Shown: positions 25,301-33,578, counted from the stretch's first letter. The stretch is DNA of 64,000 nucleotides from Virgibacillus_F sp049310925 (GCF_049310925.1 NZ_JBMERP010000010.1:1-64000); one strand, 5' to 3'. Notes: generated by a model from the sequence alone, not told the origin. Made by a program: numbers and translations.

Positions 25301-25444
25301 GTGGAAGATTTTTTAATAGGAGAATCAGAAAAACTTTTATATGAAGAGGAAGAATGGTTAATTGATGAAAATATATTTTACATGGAAATCAAAGAGGATA
25401 TTGAAAAAGGAAAGTTTAAAGGTTATTTCAGTATAGCCAGTTAA
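25301..25444 (+). CDS. Very small acidic protein with GTG start
   Basis: A 47-aa protein. GTG at 25301 is preceded by AAAGGGGGAGAAAAAT; the nearby ATG is out of frame and stops at once. It is very acidic (EKLLYEEEEWLIDENIF) with no known domain. A short related start (VEDFL) occurs at 33878. Confidence 0.45.
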   Translation: MEDFLIGESEKLLYEEEEWLIDENIFYMEIKEDIEKGKFKGYFSIAS

Positions 25445-25479
25445 AAAAAGGGTTAATAAAAAAAGGAGAAGTGTTGGGG

Positions 25480-25782
25480 ATGGAAAAAGAAAAAAATTTA
25501 AACCTGTATGATGTGTTAATGTATAACGCTTATATAGTTAAATGTGAAAAAGGCGAAGAAATTAGTAAGGAATTACTGTTAGAAATTAAGAAAGTTTATT
25601 TTAAAAGTGAACCTTTTAGGAATAAGGATGGAATAAGAGTTAATTATGATCGTTATAAAAAAGTAATGCCTTATGTCAAAGAAGAAATTGTAAGAGATTT
25701 TGTAAGAATGTGTAATGAGGTTATTGATGATGCTGAAAAAGAAAAGAAGAAGAAAAATGAATTAATCTTAATAAGTGCTTAG
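25480..25782 (+). CDS. Hypothetical protein
   Basis: A 100-aa protein. ATG at 25480 was chosen over GTG 25471, which lies almost on top of GGAG. It is helical and charged with a basic tail (EKEKKKKNE). No domain is recognised. Confidence 0.5.
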   Translation: MEKEKNLNLYDVLMYNAYIVKCEKGEEISKELLLEIKKVYFKSEPFRNKDGIRVNYDRYKKVMPYVKEEIVRDFVRMCNEVIDDAEKEKKKKNELILISA

Positions 25783-25813
25783 TTTATCTGTTTTTCTTTA
25801 AGGGGGTGATAAG

Positions 25814-25987
25814 GTGAATGTTGAATTTGAATTGTACGACTTTGTAACTATTACAGAACACTCGAAAGAAGAGTATTGGGAAAAAGGTCAAATAACTGGT
25901 TTCAATAAAAATAGCGTAAAGGTTTTTATTATTAAAAATGGTGAAACGAAAAATATTCACCATCAACATTTAATTTATAGTAAATAA
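25814..25987 (+). CDS. Small SH3-like unknown protein, GTG start
   Basis: A 57-aa protein starting with GTG at 25814 after AGGGGGTGATAAG. The pattern FELYDFVTITEHSKEEYWEK, then GQITGF and VKVFII, suggests a small beta barrel. No function can be assigned. Confidence 0.5.
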   Translation: MNVEFELYDFVTITEHSKEEYWEKGQITGFNKNSVKVFIIKNGETKNIHHQHLIYSK

Positions 25988-26032
25988 AAAATGTAGAATT
26001 GAAGATGTTTTTAGAGGAGAAGGGGAGATAAA

Positions 26033-26443
26033 ATGAAAAAAGATGTTGGCGAACAAATAGAAAATAATATTGAACAGGTTATTAATAAATGGAATGAAAT
26101 TGGTACAAATTCGTTTGATATATTTAGTAAGAGTTATAAAAATTTAGGGGAAATGGAATTATGTAGAGTAACAAAGGCTTTCGATAATATAGAAAGGAAT
26201 AATACGAGAGACTTTTCTTTCACTTGTGAACCTAAAGATGAAAAACTTGAAGAATTTAACCTTGTTTTAAGACACGTTCTTTATGAAAGAGAAAGTGAAA
26301 ATGGATTGTATAGTAATAAAACTGGTATTGTTTTTGGTAAATTTGATTTAAATGATTTTGATGGTTTGTGAGATTTATATGAAGAAAGAAATCGTCATGA
26401 AAATGAATTAGGACTTCAATTTCAATATGAAGAGGTTAGTTAA
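26033..26443 (+). pseudogene. Paralog of the 23462 gene, broken by TGA
   Basis: Ribosome site GAGAAGGGGAGAT. The first 112 codons align with the 23462 protein (NNIEQVINKW, KNLGEMELCRVTK, FGKFDLNDFDGL). The next codon is TGA, where the paralog has TGG (Trp). The frame then stays open for 23 more codons (DLYEERNRHENELGLQFQYE) to TAA at 26441, matching the charged tail of the paralog. A single G-to-A change explains it. The truncated 112-aa form may still be made. Confidence 0.65.
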
Positions 26444-26500
26444 TAAGAATGGATAAAATCATTCTTAATATATAAATAAAACTAAAGAGGAGAATGTGTG

Positions 26501-26608
26501 ATGAGTATGACTAAAGAAGAAAAAGAAGATCAGAAGAGATTTTTTGATAAGTTAAGGAAGGATCAGGAAAGAAGAGATAGTAAAAAGGAAAAGGATAAAA
26601 AGAAGTAA
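26501..26608 (+). CDS. Small highly charged peptide
   Basis: A 35-aa peptide with ribosome site AAAGAGGAGAATGTGTG. It is almost all Lys, Glu, Asp and Arg. The leader GAGGAGAATGT(G/A)TGATGAGTA is shared with the gene at 27506, suggesting duplicated start regions. Confidence 0.4.
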   Translation: MSMTKEEKEDQKRFFDKLRKDQERRDSKKEKDKKK

Positions 26609-26614
26609 TTAAGT

Positions 26615-26636
26615 AGGAACGTTAATTCGTTCCTTT
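26615..26636 (+). terminator. Hairpin terminator
   Basis: GGAACGttaattCGTTCC followed by TTTAAAA; one of the repeated GGAACGTTAAT hairpins between genes in this cluster. Confidence 0.55.
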
Positions 26637-26703
26637 AAAAAAATAAAGAATATAAAAAGGGAATGGAATTTTTATTCCCTCTATAAAAAAAGGAGAGGTT
26701 AAA

Positions 26704-26982
26704 ATGAATGAAATAAATGAAGTTTTATCTCATTGGTTTAAGGATGGTTGTTCAACGTGGAGGGTTAGAGGTGCTAAAGATGGTGATGATGGAAGTTTTG
26801 GTGGATCTTTTCATTTTATTAGTGATTTTAAAAAATGTAATCAAGGCTATAAGGTTGAAATTGATTTTGGTTCATCTGATATTGATATAGCTATGGAAGA
26901 TTTGAATATAAGACTAAAGAATATAGGTTATCGAAGTTCATTAATAGAAAGAGAATCGAATATTATTATAGAAAAAATATAA
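26704..26982 (+). CDS. Hypothetical protein
   Basis: A 92-aa protein with ribosome site AAAGGAGAGG. It is glycine- and aspartate-rich in the middle (GAKDGDDGSFGGSFHF) and helical at the end. No family is recognised. Confidence 0.5.
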   Translation: MNEINEVLSHWFKDGCSTWRVRGAKDGDDGSFGGSFHFISDFKKCNQGYKVEIDFGSSDIDIAMEDLNIRLKNIGYRSSLIERESNIIIEKI

Positions 26983-27040
26983 ACAATTTATGAAAGGAAC
27001 GTTAATTAATTACTTTCTAATCTATAAGGGAGATGTTGAA

Positions 27041-27223
27041 ATGCAAATTGAAGGATTAAAGAAATATGTTGGTAAGGATGTAAGATATGAAACGAAGGTA
27101 AAAGGAGTTAGAAAAGTAAATGTTTTGCGAATAACTGGTAAATGTCTTGATATTCAAGATTTAGATTCCTATAACGCACATACTATTCGTGCTGATGAAT
27201 TTTTGAGTATTCAAGAAATATAA
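27041..27223 (+). CDS. Small unknown protein
   Basis: A 60-aa protein; the start at 27041 follows AAGGGAGATGTTGAA. It looks like a compact beta-rich domain (VGKDVRYETK ... VLRITGKCLDIQD). No function can be assigned. Confidence 0.5.
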   Translation: MQIEGLKKYVGKDVRYETKVKGVRKVNVLRITGKCLDIQDLDSYNAHTIRADEFLSIQEI

Positions 27224-27230
27224 GTAAAAA

Positions 27231-27254
27231 AGGAACGTTAATTCATTCCTTTTC
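27231..27254 (+). terminator. Hairpin between genes
   Basis: AGGAACGttaattCATTCCTTTTC, another member of the GGAACG hairpin family; the T run is moderate, so it may be a partial terminator or a processing site. Confidence 0.45.
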
Positions 27255-27274
27255 AAAAGTATTGGAGGTTTTAT

Positions 27275-27394
27275 ATGATTGATGAAACTGTTTTTTGGTG
27301 TAATAACTGTGATGAAATTTATGAGGATAAAATAGATGTATGTGAATTTTGTGGTTGTGAAAGTATTAGGGAAGTAAGTAAAGGAGATATATAA
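27275..27394 (+). CDS. Small zinc-ribbon protein
   Basis: A 39-aa protein with ribosome site TTGGAGG. Four cysteines in CNNC and CEFC arrangement (WCNNCDEIYEDKIDVCEFCG) form a likely single zinc ribbon. No further domain is present. Confidence 0.55.
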   Translation: MIDETVFWCNNCDEIYEDKIDVCEFCGCESIREVSKGDI

Positions 27395-27505
27395 AAAGAA
27401 AGGGATAACGATTGGATTGGTAAAATGTGATCGGATCAGGTAATACGGATTTCTTAAATTTAAGTGATTGTTTATTAGATTAATTTAAAAAGAGGAGAAT
27501 GTATG

Positions 27506-27682
27506 ATGAGTAATTCAACTAAGGATGTAGCAAATTTGTTAGGGATTAGTGAAAGTGAAGTTAAGGAAGTTGAAAAATGTTACAAAGAAAGAGTAGTTTT
27601 TAAACATAAAAAATTTTATGAATTGGATAAAGAAACACTAGAATTTCATTTCGATAATGCTAAAGAATGTGGGTATTTATAG
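27506..27682 (+). CDS. Small protein with HTH-like N-terminus
   Basis: A 58-aa protein with ribosome site AAAGAGGAG. The start STKDVANLLGISESEVKEVE reads like a short helix-turn-helix; the remainder is helical. An ATG three bases upstream is also possible. Confidence 0.5.
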   Translation: MSNSTKDVANLLGISESEVKEVEKCYKERVVFKHKKFYELDKETLEFHFDNAKECGYL

Positions 27683-27727
27683 ATTTTGTGATTTTAAATT
27701 AAATATAGAATATAAAATATGTTTTTA

Positions 27728-27752
27728 GGAACGGTTTTCCGTTCCTTTCTAT
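27728..27752 (+). terminator. Hairpin between genes
   Basis: AGGAACGgttttcCGTTCCT followed by TTCT; the last of the GGAACG hairpins in this cluster. Confidence 0.5.
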
Positions 27753-27773
27753 AATAAAATTGGAGGGGGAAAG

Positions 27774-28192
27774 ATGGAAAAAGCAAAACTTTATACTGGT
27801 GTAGAAGGATACGAATACTTAACAAGTGGTATTGGTGGAACAGTCTTTGCTAGTGAGAAAGAAACTGATTTATTCCATATTAAGATTGAAATTGATAAAA
27901 GAAGAATTAAATCGTATTTCAGAGAACGAATTACTATAATATCAAATTATAAAGATGATGAAGGAAAACGTTTTAACGATTATTTAAGCAAATTAGGAAA
28001 ATCTGAAATAAAAAGAAAGAAAGCTATACAGAAAGCTCAACAATAGAAAAGATAAATAACATAAGTGGTCTAGGTGATTTATCCTTAAAAACTAATACTA
28101 GTGAATTTGCTTTCGTTGATAAGGTAAATTATCCTGAATCTCCAACACCATATGAATCAATTATTACAGTTAAAATTTATGATGCACCATAA
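27774..28192 (+). pseudogene. Unknown gene, probably frameshifted
   Basis: ATG at 27774 follows TTGGAGGGGG. The first frame reads 90 codons and ends in KKAIQKAQQ. After the A-rich stretch AAAAAGAAAGAAAG near 28013, the -1 frame is open through ESYTESSTIEKINNISGLGD to IITVKIYDAP and TAA at 28190, with normal codon use and no start codon of its own. A one-base slip would join both parts into a protein of about 138 aa. A programmed frameshift is possible but not shown. Confidence 0.5.
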
Positions 28193-28239
28193 AAAAAAAG
28201 TAAAGGGGGAAAAGGGTTTTTCCTTTTCCTTTTTCATTT

Positions 28240-28286
28240 ATGCTCTAATTAACGTTACTGAATATATAATAAAAAGATGCTATAAT
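28240..28286 (+). promoter_or_regulatory. Class-1 promoter
   Basis: ATGCTCTAATTAAC, GTTACTGAAT, 17 bases, GCTATAAT. It drives the gene pair from 28324. Confidence 0.75.
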
Positions 28287-28323
28287 AATAGTATAAGAAA
28301 AAATATTAGAGAATATAAAAAGG

Positions 28324-28719
28324 GTGAGTGATGTAAACAAAGAGGTTTGGTTGGATAGTATAGAAAATAAAAGGTTTAAAAAAGGAGAAGAAAATGACTT
28401 AGCAAAAGCATTTTTTATAAAACCTAAACATAGCAACATGATTAAAAAAGTAATTGATGAAAAGCAAATCAAATTAAATGGAATAAAAAATCAAGTTTGG
28501 ATTCACAAAGAATTTAAAATGAAGCCAGTCATAAAATACAATATGAAAAATTCGGATTTACTTAGAAAAGATGAATGGTATTATGTTGATCGAAATCGTT
28601 TTTTTATAGGTAGACCGTTTAAAAATGAAGAACTTAAAAATATTATATATAAAGAAAAGAGAGCTAACGGTGTTTTTATCGTTTCAGCTCTCTTATTTAA
28701 ATTAAAGGGGGAATTTTGA
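28324..28719 (+). CDS. Hypothetical protein
   Basis: Up to 131 aa if started at GTG 28324; a TTG at 28351 with AAAGAGG ahead is an alternative (about 122 aa). It is Lys- and Arg-rich and mixed alpha/beta (KPVIKYNMKNSDLLRKDEWY). No domain is recognised. One base separates it from the next gene. Confidence 0.5.
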   Translation: MSDVNKEVWLDSIENKRFKKGEENDLAKAFFIKPKHSNMIKKVIDEKQIKLNGIKNQVWIHKEFKMKPVIKYNMKNSDLLRKDEWYYVDRNRFFIGRPFKNEELKNIIYKEKRANGVFIVSALLFKLKGEF

Positions 28720-28720
28720 A

Positions 28721-29074
28721 ATGAATTATGCTATTGAAGGCGATACAAATGTTTTTACTTTATTATCCGTTACTAATCATAAAGGAGTAAGAAAAACAAT
28801 CAATGAGTTAAGTGTAGATTATGAAGAAATATTAGAAAAGAAATGTGTTTTAGGAACATTAAGTTTGTATGAATTTGAGATGAATTTTAAGGAAGGGGTT
28901 GCGATTATATTTTTGGAAGGTGATAGAAAAGGAATCTATACCAGTAATGTATTAGGTATGGAGTTTGTAGGAGATTTATTAAAAATTAAAACCAGCAATT
29001 CGATTTATCATCTAAGAAAAGAAAAAGAAATAGTCAGAAAAGAGGATAAAGTTTTTTTAGAAAACCTGAATTAG
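28721..29074 (+). CDS. Hypothetical protein
   Basis: A 117-aa protein with ribosome site AAAGGGGGAATTTTGAA, coupled to the gene before it. A distant resemblance to the 24309 protein is noted there (VxxTxxxL, LGxL, LLxIK). Beta-rich; unknown function. Confidence 0.5.
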   Translation: MNYAIEGDTNVFTLLSVTNHKGVRKTINELSVDYEEILEKKCVLGTLSLYEFEMNFKEGVAIIFLEGDRKGIYTSNVLGMEFVGDLLKIKTSNSIYHLRKEKEIVRKEDKVFLENLN

Positions 29075-29125
29075 TAAGGAAGAAAGGTGGTGATTTAAAT
29101 TAATAGAATAAAAGAGGATAAGTTT

Positions 29126-29236
29126 ATGGAAAAATTAAATGAATTAGAAGATAAAATTATGTTAGCAAAAAAAACAGTAGAACGTATTAAAAATGAAGAA
29201 AAACAAAGAGAAAGAGAAGAAAAAAATAATATTTAA
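29126..29236 (+). CDS. Small coiled-coil peptide
   Basis: A 36-aa peptide after AAAGAGGATAAGTTT. It is a continuous charged helix with Leu/Ile heptad spacing (LNELEDKIMLAKKTVERI). An upstream ATT start after GGTGGTGATTTAA would add nine residues. Confidence 0.4.
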   Translation: MEKLNELEDKIMLAKKTVERIKNEEKQREREEKNNI

Positions 29237-29286
29237 ATAGGTAGGTAAATAGGTGGCTTTATCAAAAAAGAGAGTGTGAGCCACTA

Positions 29287-30282
29287 ATGGAAGAAGAAAA
29301 TGGAGAATTTGAATTAGAAAAAGTGCATTATGGGGATAGTATGGAATTGTCTAAAAAATTGGAAGATGAAATTTTTAAATTAACATTATTTTCACCTCCA
29401 TATGCTAGTCAGATTGATTATGATGGAAAGGGATTAGGGAAAATAAAACCAGATCAATACGTTGATTGGATAAGACCGTTGATTAAAGAATTACATAGAG
29501 TTTTAGTAAATGATGGTGTGTTTGTATTGAATATGTCTAATGTTGTTATTGATGGTTTTATTCATCCTTATAAAAGGAAAACGATTAATTTGATCATAGA
29601 TGAATTTGGTTTTAAAGAATTAGATTTAAATCATTGGATTAAACCTTCTACACAAGATATGAGAGAACCAACACGAAATATAACTGAAGATATTCATGTA
29701 TTTACTAAAACTGAAAAATATACTTACAATTTTGAAAACGTTTCGATTGAATATAGCGAAGAAACTCTAAAGAGATATAAATCTCCTTTTTATAAAAAAG
29801 ATAAAAAAACAGGAGAAAGAAAGAAAATTTGGAGGCTACCTAAAGAGATAGGTGCTTTACCAACAAATACTGTTTACTTCCCATCTGATAAAAAGAAAAG
29901 TAAACAACATCCAGCACCGTTTCCAATTTCTTTACCAATACGTTATATTCTTGCGTTTAGTAATGAAAATGATATTGTATTCGATCCTTTTTCGGGTTCA
30001 GGTACAACTTTTGAAGCAAGTAAAGGTCTAAAAAGAAGATTTTTAGGGTTTGAAGCAAATGAAAAATTTATTGGAATATCTAATAGTAATGTAGAAAAAA
30101 TGCCTGAAGGAAAATTATTAGAAGAACATAAAAAAGAAAGAGAAAATATGAAGAAAAAAATTAAGAGACAGATTCAAGAAATATTAGAAATACAAATTAG
30201 TAAAGGTCGGAATGATGATATAGCAAGAGAATATTCTAATAGGAAAGCTGAAGGTTTGGTGGAAGAAAAGGAGGTATCTTAA
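29287..30282 (+). CDS. Orphan DNA methyltransferase, beta class (N4-cytosine or N6-adenine)
   Basis: A 331-aa protein. The catalytic motif IV SPPY is at residues about 36-39 and the S-adenosylmethionine motif DPFSGSGTTFEASKGLKRRF at about 233-252, in that order, which marks the beta class. The target-recognition part lies between (about 70-200), with DMREPTRNITEDIHVF and a NTVYFP stretch. SPPY is most usual in N4-cytosine enzymes but also occurs in adenine enzymes. No restriction enzyme is seen beside it, so it may protect the plasmid from host or phage nucleases or mark its own DNA. Confidence 0.85.
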   Translation: MEEENGEFELEKVHYGDSMELSKKLEDEIFKLTLFSPPYASQIDYDGKGLGKIKPDQYVDWIRPLIKELHRVLVNDGVFVLNMSNVVIDGFIHPYKRKTINLIIDEFGFKELDLNHWIKPSTQDMREPTRNITEDIHVFTKTEKYTYNFENVSIEYSEETLKRYKSPFYKKDKKTGERKKIWRLPKEIGALPTNTVYFPSDKKKSKQHPAPFPISLPIRYILAFSNENDIVFDPFSGSGTTFEASKGLKRRFLGFEANEKFIGISNSNVEKMPEGKLLEEHKKERENMKKKIKRQIQEILEIQISKGRNDDIAREYSNRKAEGLVEEKEVS

Positions 30283-30304
30283 AAAGTACCTTCTCTTTTT
30301 TTTA
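30268..30304 (+). terminator. Rho-independent terminator
   Basis: AAGGAGGTAtcttaaaaagTACCTTCTC followed by TTTTTTTT; it overlaps the end of the methyltransferase gene. Confidence 0.75.
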
Positions 30305-30383
30305 TATTCTCTAACTTTTTTATTTATTTTTTTAGATAAGAACGTTATAATAGAAGAAATAGATAAAGAAGGTTGGTTTAAAA

Positions 30384-30677
30384 ATGGAGAAGATTAAAGT
30401 AGTTATCGTTCCAGTAGAAGAAGAAGCATACATAACTGAGGTAGAAAACAACTTAGAAGAATTAAAGAAAATTGTGGATGGGTATTTAGAAACAATTCCA
30501 ACTGAAACTGATGATGTATTAGTTGTTTGTAATGAAGAAGGTATGATACATAATTTACCTCAAAATGTGTTAGGTATTTATGGAACGTTTTTTATTGTTG
30601 GGATTGAAGGATCCGAATTTGTTAGCCTGAATAAATATCAAGCTGAAACAGTTTTGGAATATGTGAAAAAAATATAA
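30384..30677 (+). CDS. Hypothetical protein
   Basis: A 97-aa acidic protein with ribosome site AAGAAGGTTGG. A promoter with TATAAT at about 30347 lies ahead, without the class-1 upstream element. The N-terminus KVVIVPVEEEAYITEVENN and hydrophobic centre suggest an alpha/beta fold. No family is recognised. Confidence 0.5.
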   Translation: MEKIKVVIVPVEEEAYITEVENNLEELKKIVDGYLETIPTETDDVLVVCNEEGMIHNLPQNVLGIYGTFFIVGIEGSEFVSLNKYQAETVLEYVKKI

Positions 30678-30711
30678 TAAGAAAACTACAAAAAAGGGAA
30701 GGTAGGTGATA

Positions 30712-31158
30712 TTTTTGGAAGAAATTATTATGTTTAAGTTAGAACCTACTAAATTTAAACAACAAGTAAAGTGGAATAATGTATCTGAAACCGTAAAACA
30801 GACTTTCATAGCTATAACGGTTGAAAGGCAAAAACTTATTCCTCTTGATGAAGATGTTGAAAAAATAATAGATTATTTAAAAAAAGCTAAGATTTTAGAA
30901 TTAGAGGATTTCGGGTATCTTTTAAAAGATAAAAAAGATAGAGATGAGTTAGATAATCCTTATATTATTAAAGAAAACGGCTTTTTGAGTGGGTTTTTGG
31001 GTGGTTTTTTAGAAAAAACATATATTGTAGATAAAGTTTCAGATACAACTTTAATGTTAAAAAGTGAAGACCTTAGAGAAGGTTTTAAAAAAGAAAACTT
31101 AGAAGCAAAATCCATTATCTATAGGGTAGAAAAGAAGGATGGAGGAAAAATTGAATAG
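30712..31158 (+). CDS. Hypothetical protein, TTG start
   Basis: A 148-aa protein. TTG at 30712 follows AGGTAGGTGAT; the upstream ATA is unlikely. A Gly/Phe-rich turn (GFLSGFLGGFLEK) near 98-110 is striking. No domain is recognised. Confidence 0.5.
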   Translation, partial: FLEEIIMFKLEPTKFKQQVKWNNVSETVKQTFIAITVERQKLIPLDEDVEKIIDYLKKAKILELEDFGYLLKDKKDRDELDNPYIIKENGFLSGFLGGFLEKTYIVDKVSDTTLMLKSEDLREGFKKENLEAKSIIYRVEKKDGGKIE

Positions 31159-31208
31159 GGTTAAATTAAGAATAAAAACAATTTAGAACATAAAAAGGAG
31201 TGTTTGTA

Positions 31209-31949
31209 TTGACTAAAGTGATAGGTGAAAGGGTTATAAAAAATTATATTTTTGCAAATACCAAAGAAGGTAATTATAAAGTAATTTTCTATGGTGAAGA
31301 TAAACAGTTATTTTTAGAAAAAGAAAAAGAATCTATTAACAAATTCTTATTATTACTTGTTGTAGAAATAGTTACTGATAAAACAAAATCCGATAATCTT
31401 TCTGTAAACGTAAGAAAATATAAAAATGGAGAATTAATTAATAATATTAATAAACCTTTTACATCAATAGTTGTATATAAAATTAAAGATAAGATTTTCC
31501 CTAACTTTGAAGATGCACATAAGTATGGATTAAAACATGTAGAAGGGTATAATTATGTTGATGTTGCTAGGATTGAACGGATAGAGAAAAGAATAATTGA
31601 CCATGTTTTACATGATATTAGTATTTATGAAATTTGGGTAGAAGGTAAATTTATAACTGAATTTGAAGATCATACGAGAGCAAGAAAAGAATGTTATAAA
31701 TACAAGTTAGCGAGAAATACCCAAAGATTTAAAAGGGAAGAATATGAAGTTTATATTAATGATGAAAAGGATTTTGAAACCGAATTTAGACAAGACGCTT
31801 ATAGAAGAGGTTTACAGTTAAAAGAATATCTTAATAGCGATAAGAAAATAACTATTAAAAAGGTTTCTGTAGAAATAGTTGGTGATGGTACGTTTGATGA
31901 AGAAAGTCTTCCTGAAGCACCTGAAAAACGTTTCTTATTATCTAATTAA
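31209..31949 (+). CDS. Unknown protein with repeated small domain
   Basis: A 246-aa protein; TTG at 31209 follows AAAAAGGAG. At least two copies of a roughly 45-residue unit are visible: YEIWVEGKFITEFEDHTRAR, and YEVYINDEKDFETEFRQDAY followed by RRGLQLKEYL. The unit (Y-x-V-x-I/V-x-G ... F ... A ... K/L) also occurs in the proteins at 31998 and 32213. The gene is the first of a cluster that uses this module. Confidence 0.55.
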   Translation: MTKVIGERVIKNYIFANTKEGNYKVIFYGEDKQLFLEKEKESINKFLLLLVVEIVTDKTKSDNLSVNVRKYKNGELINNINKPFTSIVVYKIKDKIFPNFEDAHKYGLKHVEGYNYVDVARIERIEKRIIDHVLHDISIYEIWVEGKFITEFEDHTRARKECYKYKLARNTQRFKREEYEVYINDEKDFETEFRQDAYRRGLQLKEYLNSDKKITIKKVSVEIVGDGTFDEESLPEAPEKRFLLSN

Positions 31950-31997
31950 TTTTTATATAAAAAAATGTTGTATGTTATGAGATAGGAGGTATTTGAA

Positions 31998-32198
31998 TTG
32001 TGGGTAGATAAAAAATTAATTCACAACTTTGGATCCTCAACTTCTCTTCAAAGATTCGTACAAGAAAATTTTGATGAAGATTTTATAATTAACATTGATG
32101 TTGAGGATTTCTTTCACCCAAAATCTGAATTTAAAAAGCTATATCAAAAGGAAATTAAAATAGTAAAAAAAGGATTAAATACAAAACATCTACATTAA
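31998..32198 (+). CDS. Small protein with one copy of the repeated domain
   Basis: A 66-aa protein; TTG at 31998 follows ATAGGAGGT. It opens with LWVDKKLIHNFGSSTSLQRF, similar to the IWVEGKFITEFEDHTRAR unit of the 31209 protein. Its tail is basic. Confidence 0.5.
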   Translation: MWVDKKLIHNFGSSTSLQRFVQENFDEDFIINIDVEDFFHPKSEFKKLYQKEIKIVKKGLNTKHLH

Positions 32199-32212
32199 GA
32201 GGAGAAAATTTC

Positions 32213-32965
32213 ATGATTAAAAGTGAAGCGATAAAAGATAATGAAGGGTACGCTGTTTTTGTAAATAAGTTTGGAGATAAGACAATTAAGTTATATAAGA
32301 ATAACGTTGGTATGACAGATGATATGAGAGATGTTAATAGTTACGAAGCAACATTTTATGAAAGACTGGAAGGAGATTTGTTTCAAATTAAAGAATTTAT
32401 TAAGGAAAAAGAAGTATCTGATTTAAAGAAAGAAGTTAAACACACATTATATTTGAGTGTTATTGATGAGGAAACGAATGAAATATTTGAAAATGTTATT
32501 GGATATGAGTATGCAAGAGAAATTGATGAAAAAATAAATAACCGTTCACATGACGATATAATTATAATTCGTTCTGTAGAAATTAGAAAATCCGAACGGA
32601 TTAATATTTTAGAGATTTATAAAGGAAAAGAAAAACAGTATGAATTAGGATATAGTTGTTTTGAATTAAATGAAGATCAATTACAAAAAAAATGTAGTGA
32701 AATTTTTAAAGAGTATAAAGTTAATGGAAGAAACATGACTGATGGAAGAAATATTACAACTGAAAAAGGAAAATATAAAGTTTTTATCAATGGAAAAGCA
32801 AAAGAAGTTTTTGAATTACGTTGGGATGCTATTGAGTATGGCAGATACATGAAAAAAGTATTACCTATGAATAGTAGGATTGATATTTTTGAAGAAATGC
32901 ATTCTAGTTTTGGTGAGGGAAAGTATAGGTTTAAAGGGAATAAATTTAAAAAGTTGTTTGGATAA
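32213..32965 (+). CDS. Unknown protein with repeated small domain
   Basis: A 250-aa protein with ribosome site AAGAGGAG. The C-terminal half holds GKYKVFINGKAKEVFELRWD, then AIEYGRYMKKVL, which matches the second unit of the 31209 protein in order and spacing. Both proteins also share a YLSVID / TSIVVYK-type middle strand and a PVE-IR region. They look like paralogs built from the same module. Confidence 0.55.
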   Translation: MIKSEAIKDNEGYAVFVNKFGDKTIKLYKNNVGMTDDMRDVNSYEATFYERLEGDLFQIKEFIKEKEVSDLKKEVKHTLYLSVIDEETNEIFENVIGYEYAREIDEKINNRSHDDIIIIRSVEIRKSERINILEIYKGKEKQYELGYSCFELNEDQLQKKCSEIFKEYKVNGRNMTDGRNITTEKGKYKVFINGKAKEVFELRWDAIEYGRYMKKVLPMNSRIDIFEEMHSSFGEGKYRFKGNKFKKLFG

Positions 32966-32981
32966 AAAAGGGGAGAAGTAA

Positions 32982-33215
32982 ATGTTAGAATTTGAAAGTG
33001 ATGGGATAAAAATTTTTCTTCAGTATACACGAAAAAATGGTTTTACCTATTATGAAGATACGAAAAAACCAACTAATGAATCGACTATAAAACCAATCGT
33101 AACAGATAAAAGAATAAATTCTTATAAGAAAAAAGACGTTAGTTATTTCAAAAAAATCTATGAATCAGATGATTGTTTGAATATGAAAATGAGAGATGGA
33201 TATATATATGTCTAA
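32982..33215 (+). CDS. Hypothetical protein
   Basis: A 77-aa protein with ribosome site AAAAGGGGAG. Basic, with KKDVSYFKKIYE near the end. No family is recognised. Confidence 0.45.
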   Translation: MLEFESDGIKIFLQYTRKNGFTYYEDTKKPTNESTIKPIVTDKRINSYKKKDVSYFKKIYESDDCLNMKMRDGYIYV

Positions 33216-33231
33216 GAGGAGTGTTTATTAA

Positions 33232-33480
33232 TTGAGGAAATATCCAAAACACGAAGAGAATCCTGAAATTAATAAAAGATGGATAGATATTTTTCGAGAA
33301 TATAAAAACAACCCTTTTTTAGAAGCTACCTTTTCTAAAATATATCGGCATGGTTATTGTTTGTTTCACAAAGAAGAAGATGTTATTGATCGAGTTTCTT
33401 CCATATTAAATAGTCATGAAATTCCTTTCACAAAATATGATGAAGATAAAATATATTGGAAGTTAAATTTGAATTATTAA
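33232..33480 (+). CDS. Hypothetical protein, TTG start
   Basis: An 82-aa protein; TTG at 33232 follows AAGAGGAG. It is helical in the middle (EEDVIDRVSSILNSHEIPF). It closes the gene cluster that began at 24882. Confidence 0.45.
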   Translation: MRKYPKHEENPEINKRWIDIFREYKNNPFLEATFSKIYRHGYCLFHKEEDVIDRVSSILNSHEIPFTKYDEDKIYWKLNLNY

Positions 33481-33578
33481 GAAGATTAAGAACGGTTTTG
33501 TATAATGGTGTTGAGAGGATATGGAACGTTTTAACGTTCACGCATCTCCCTCTCTCCTATACATTTTCGTTCTTTTTG

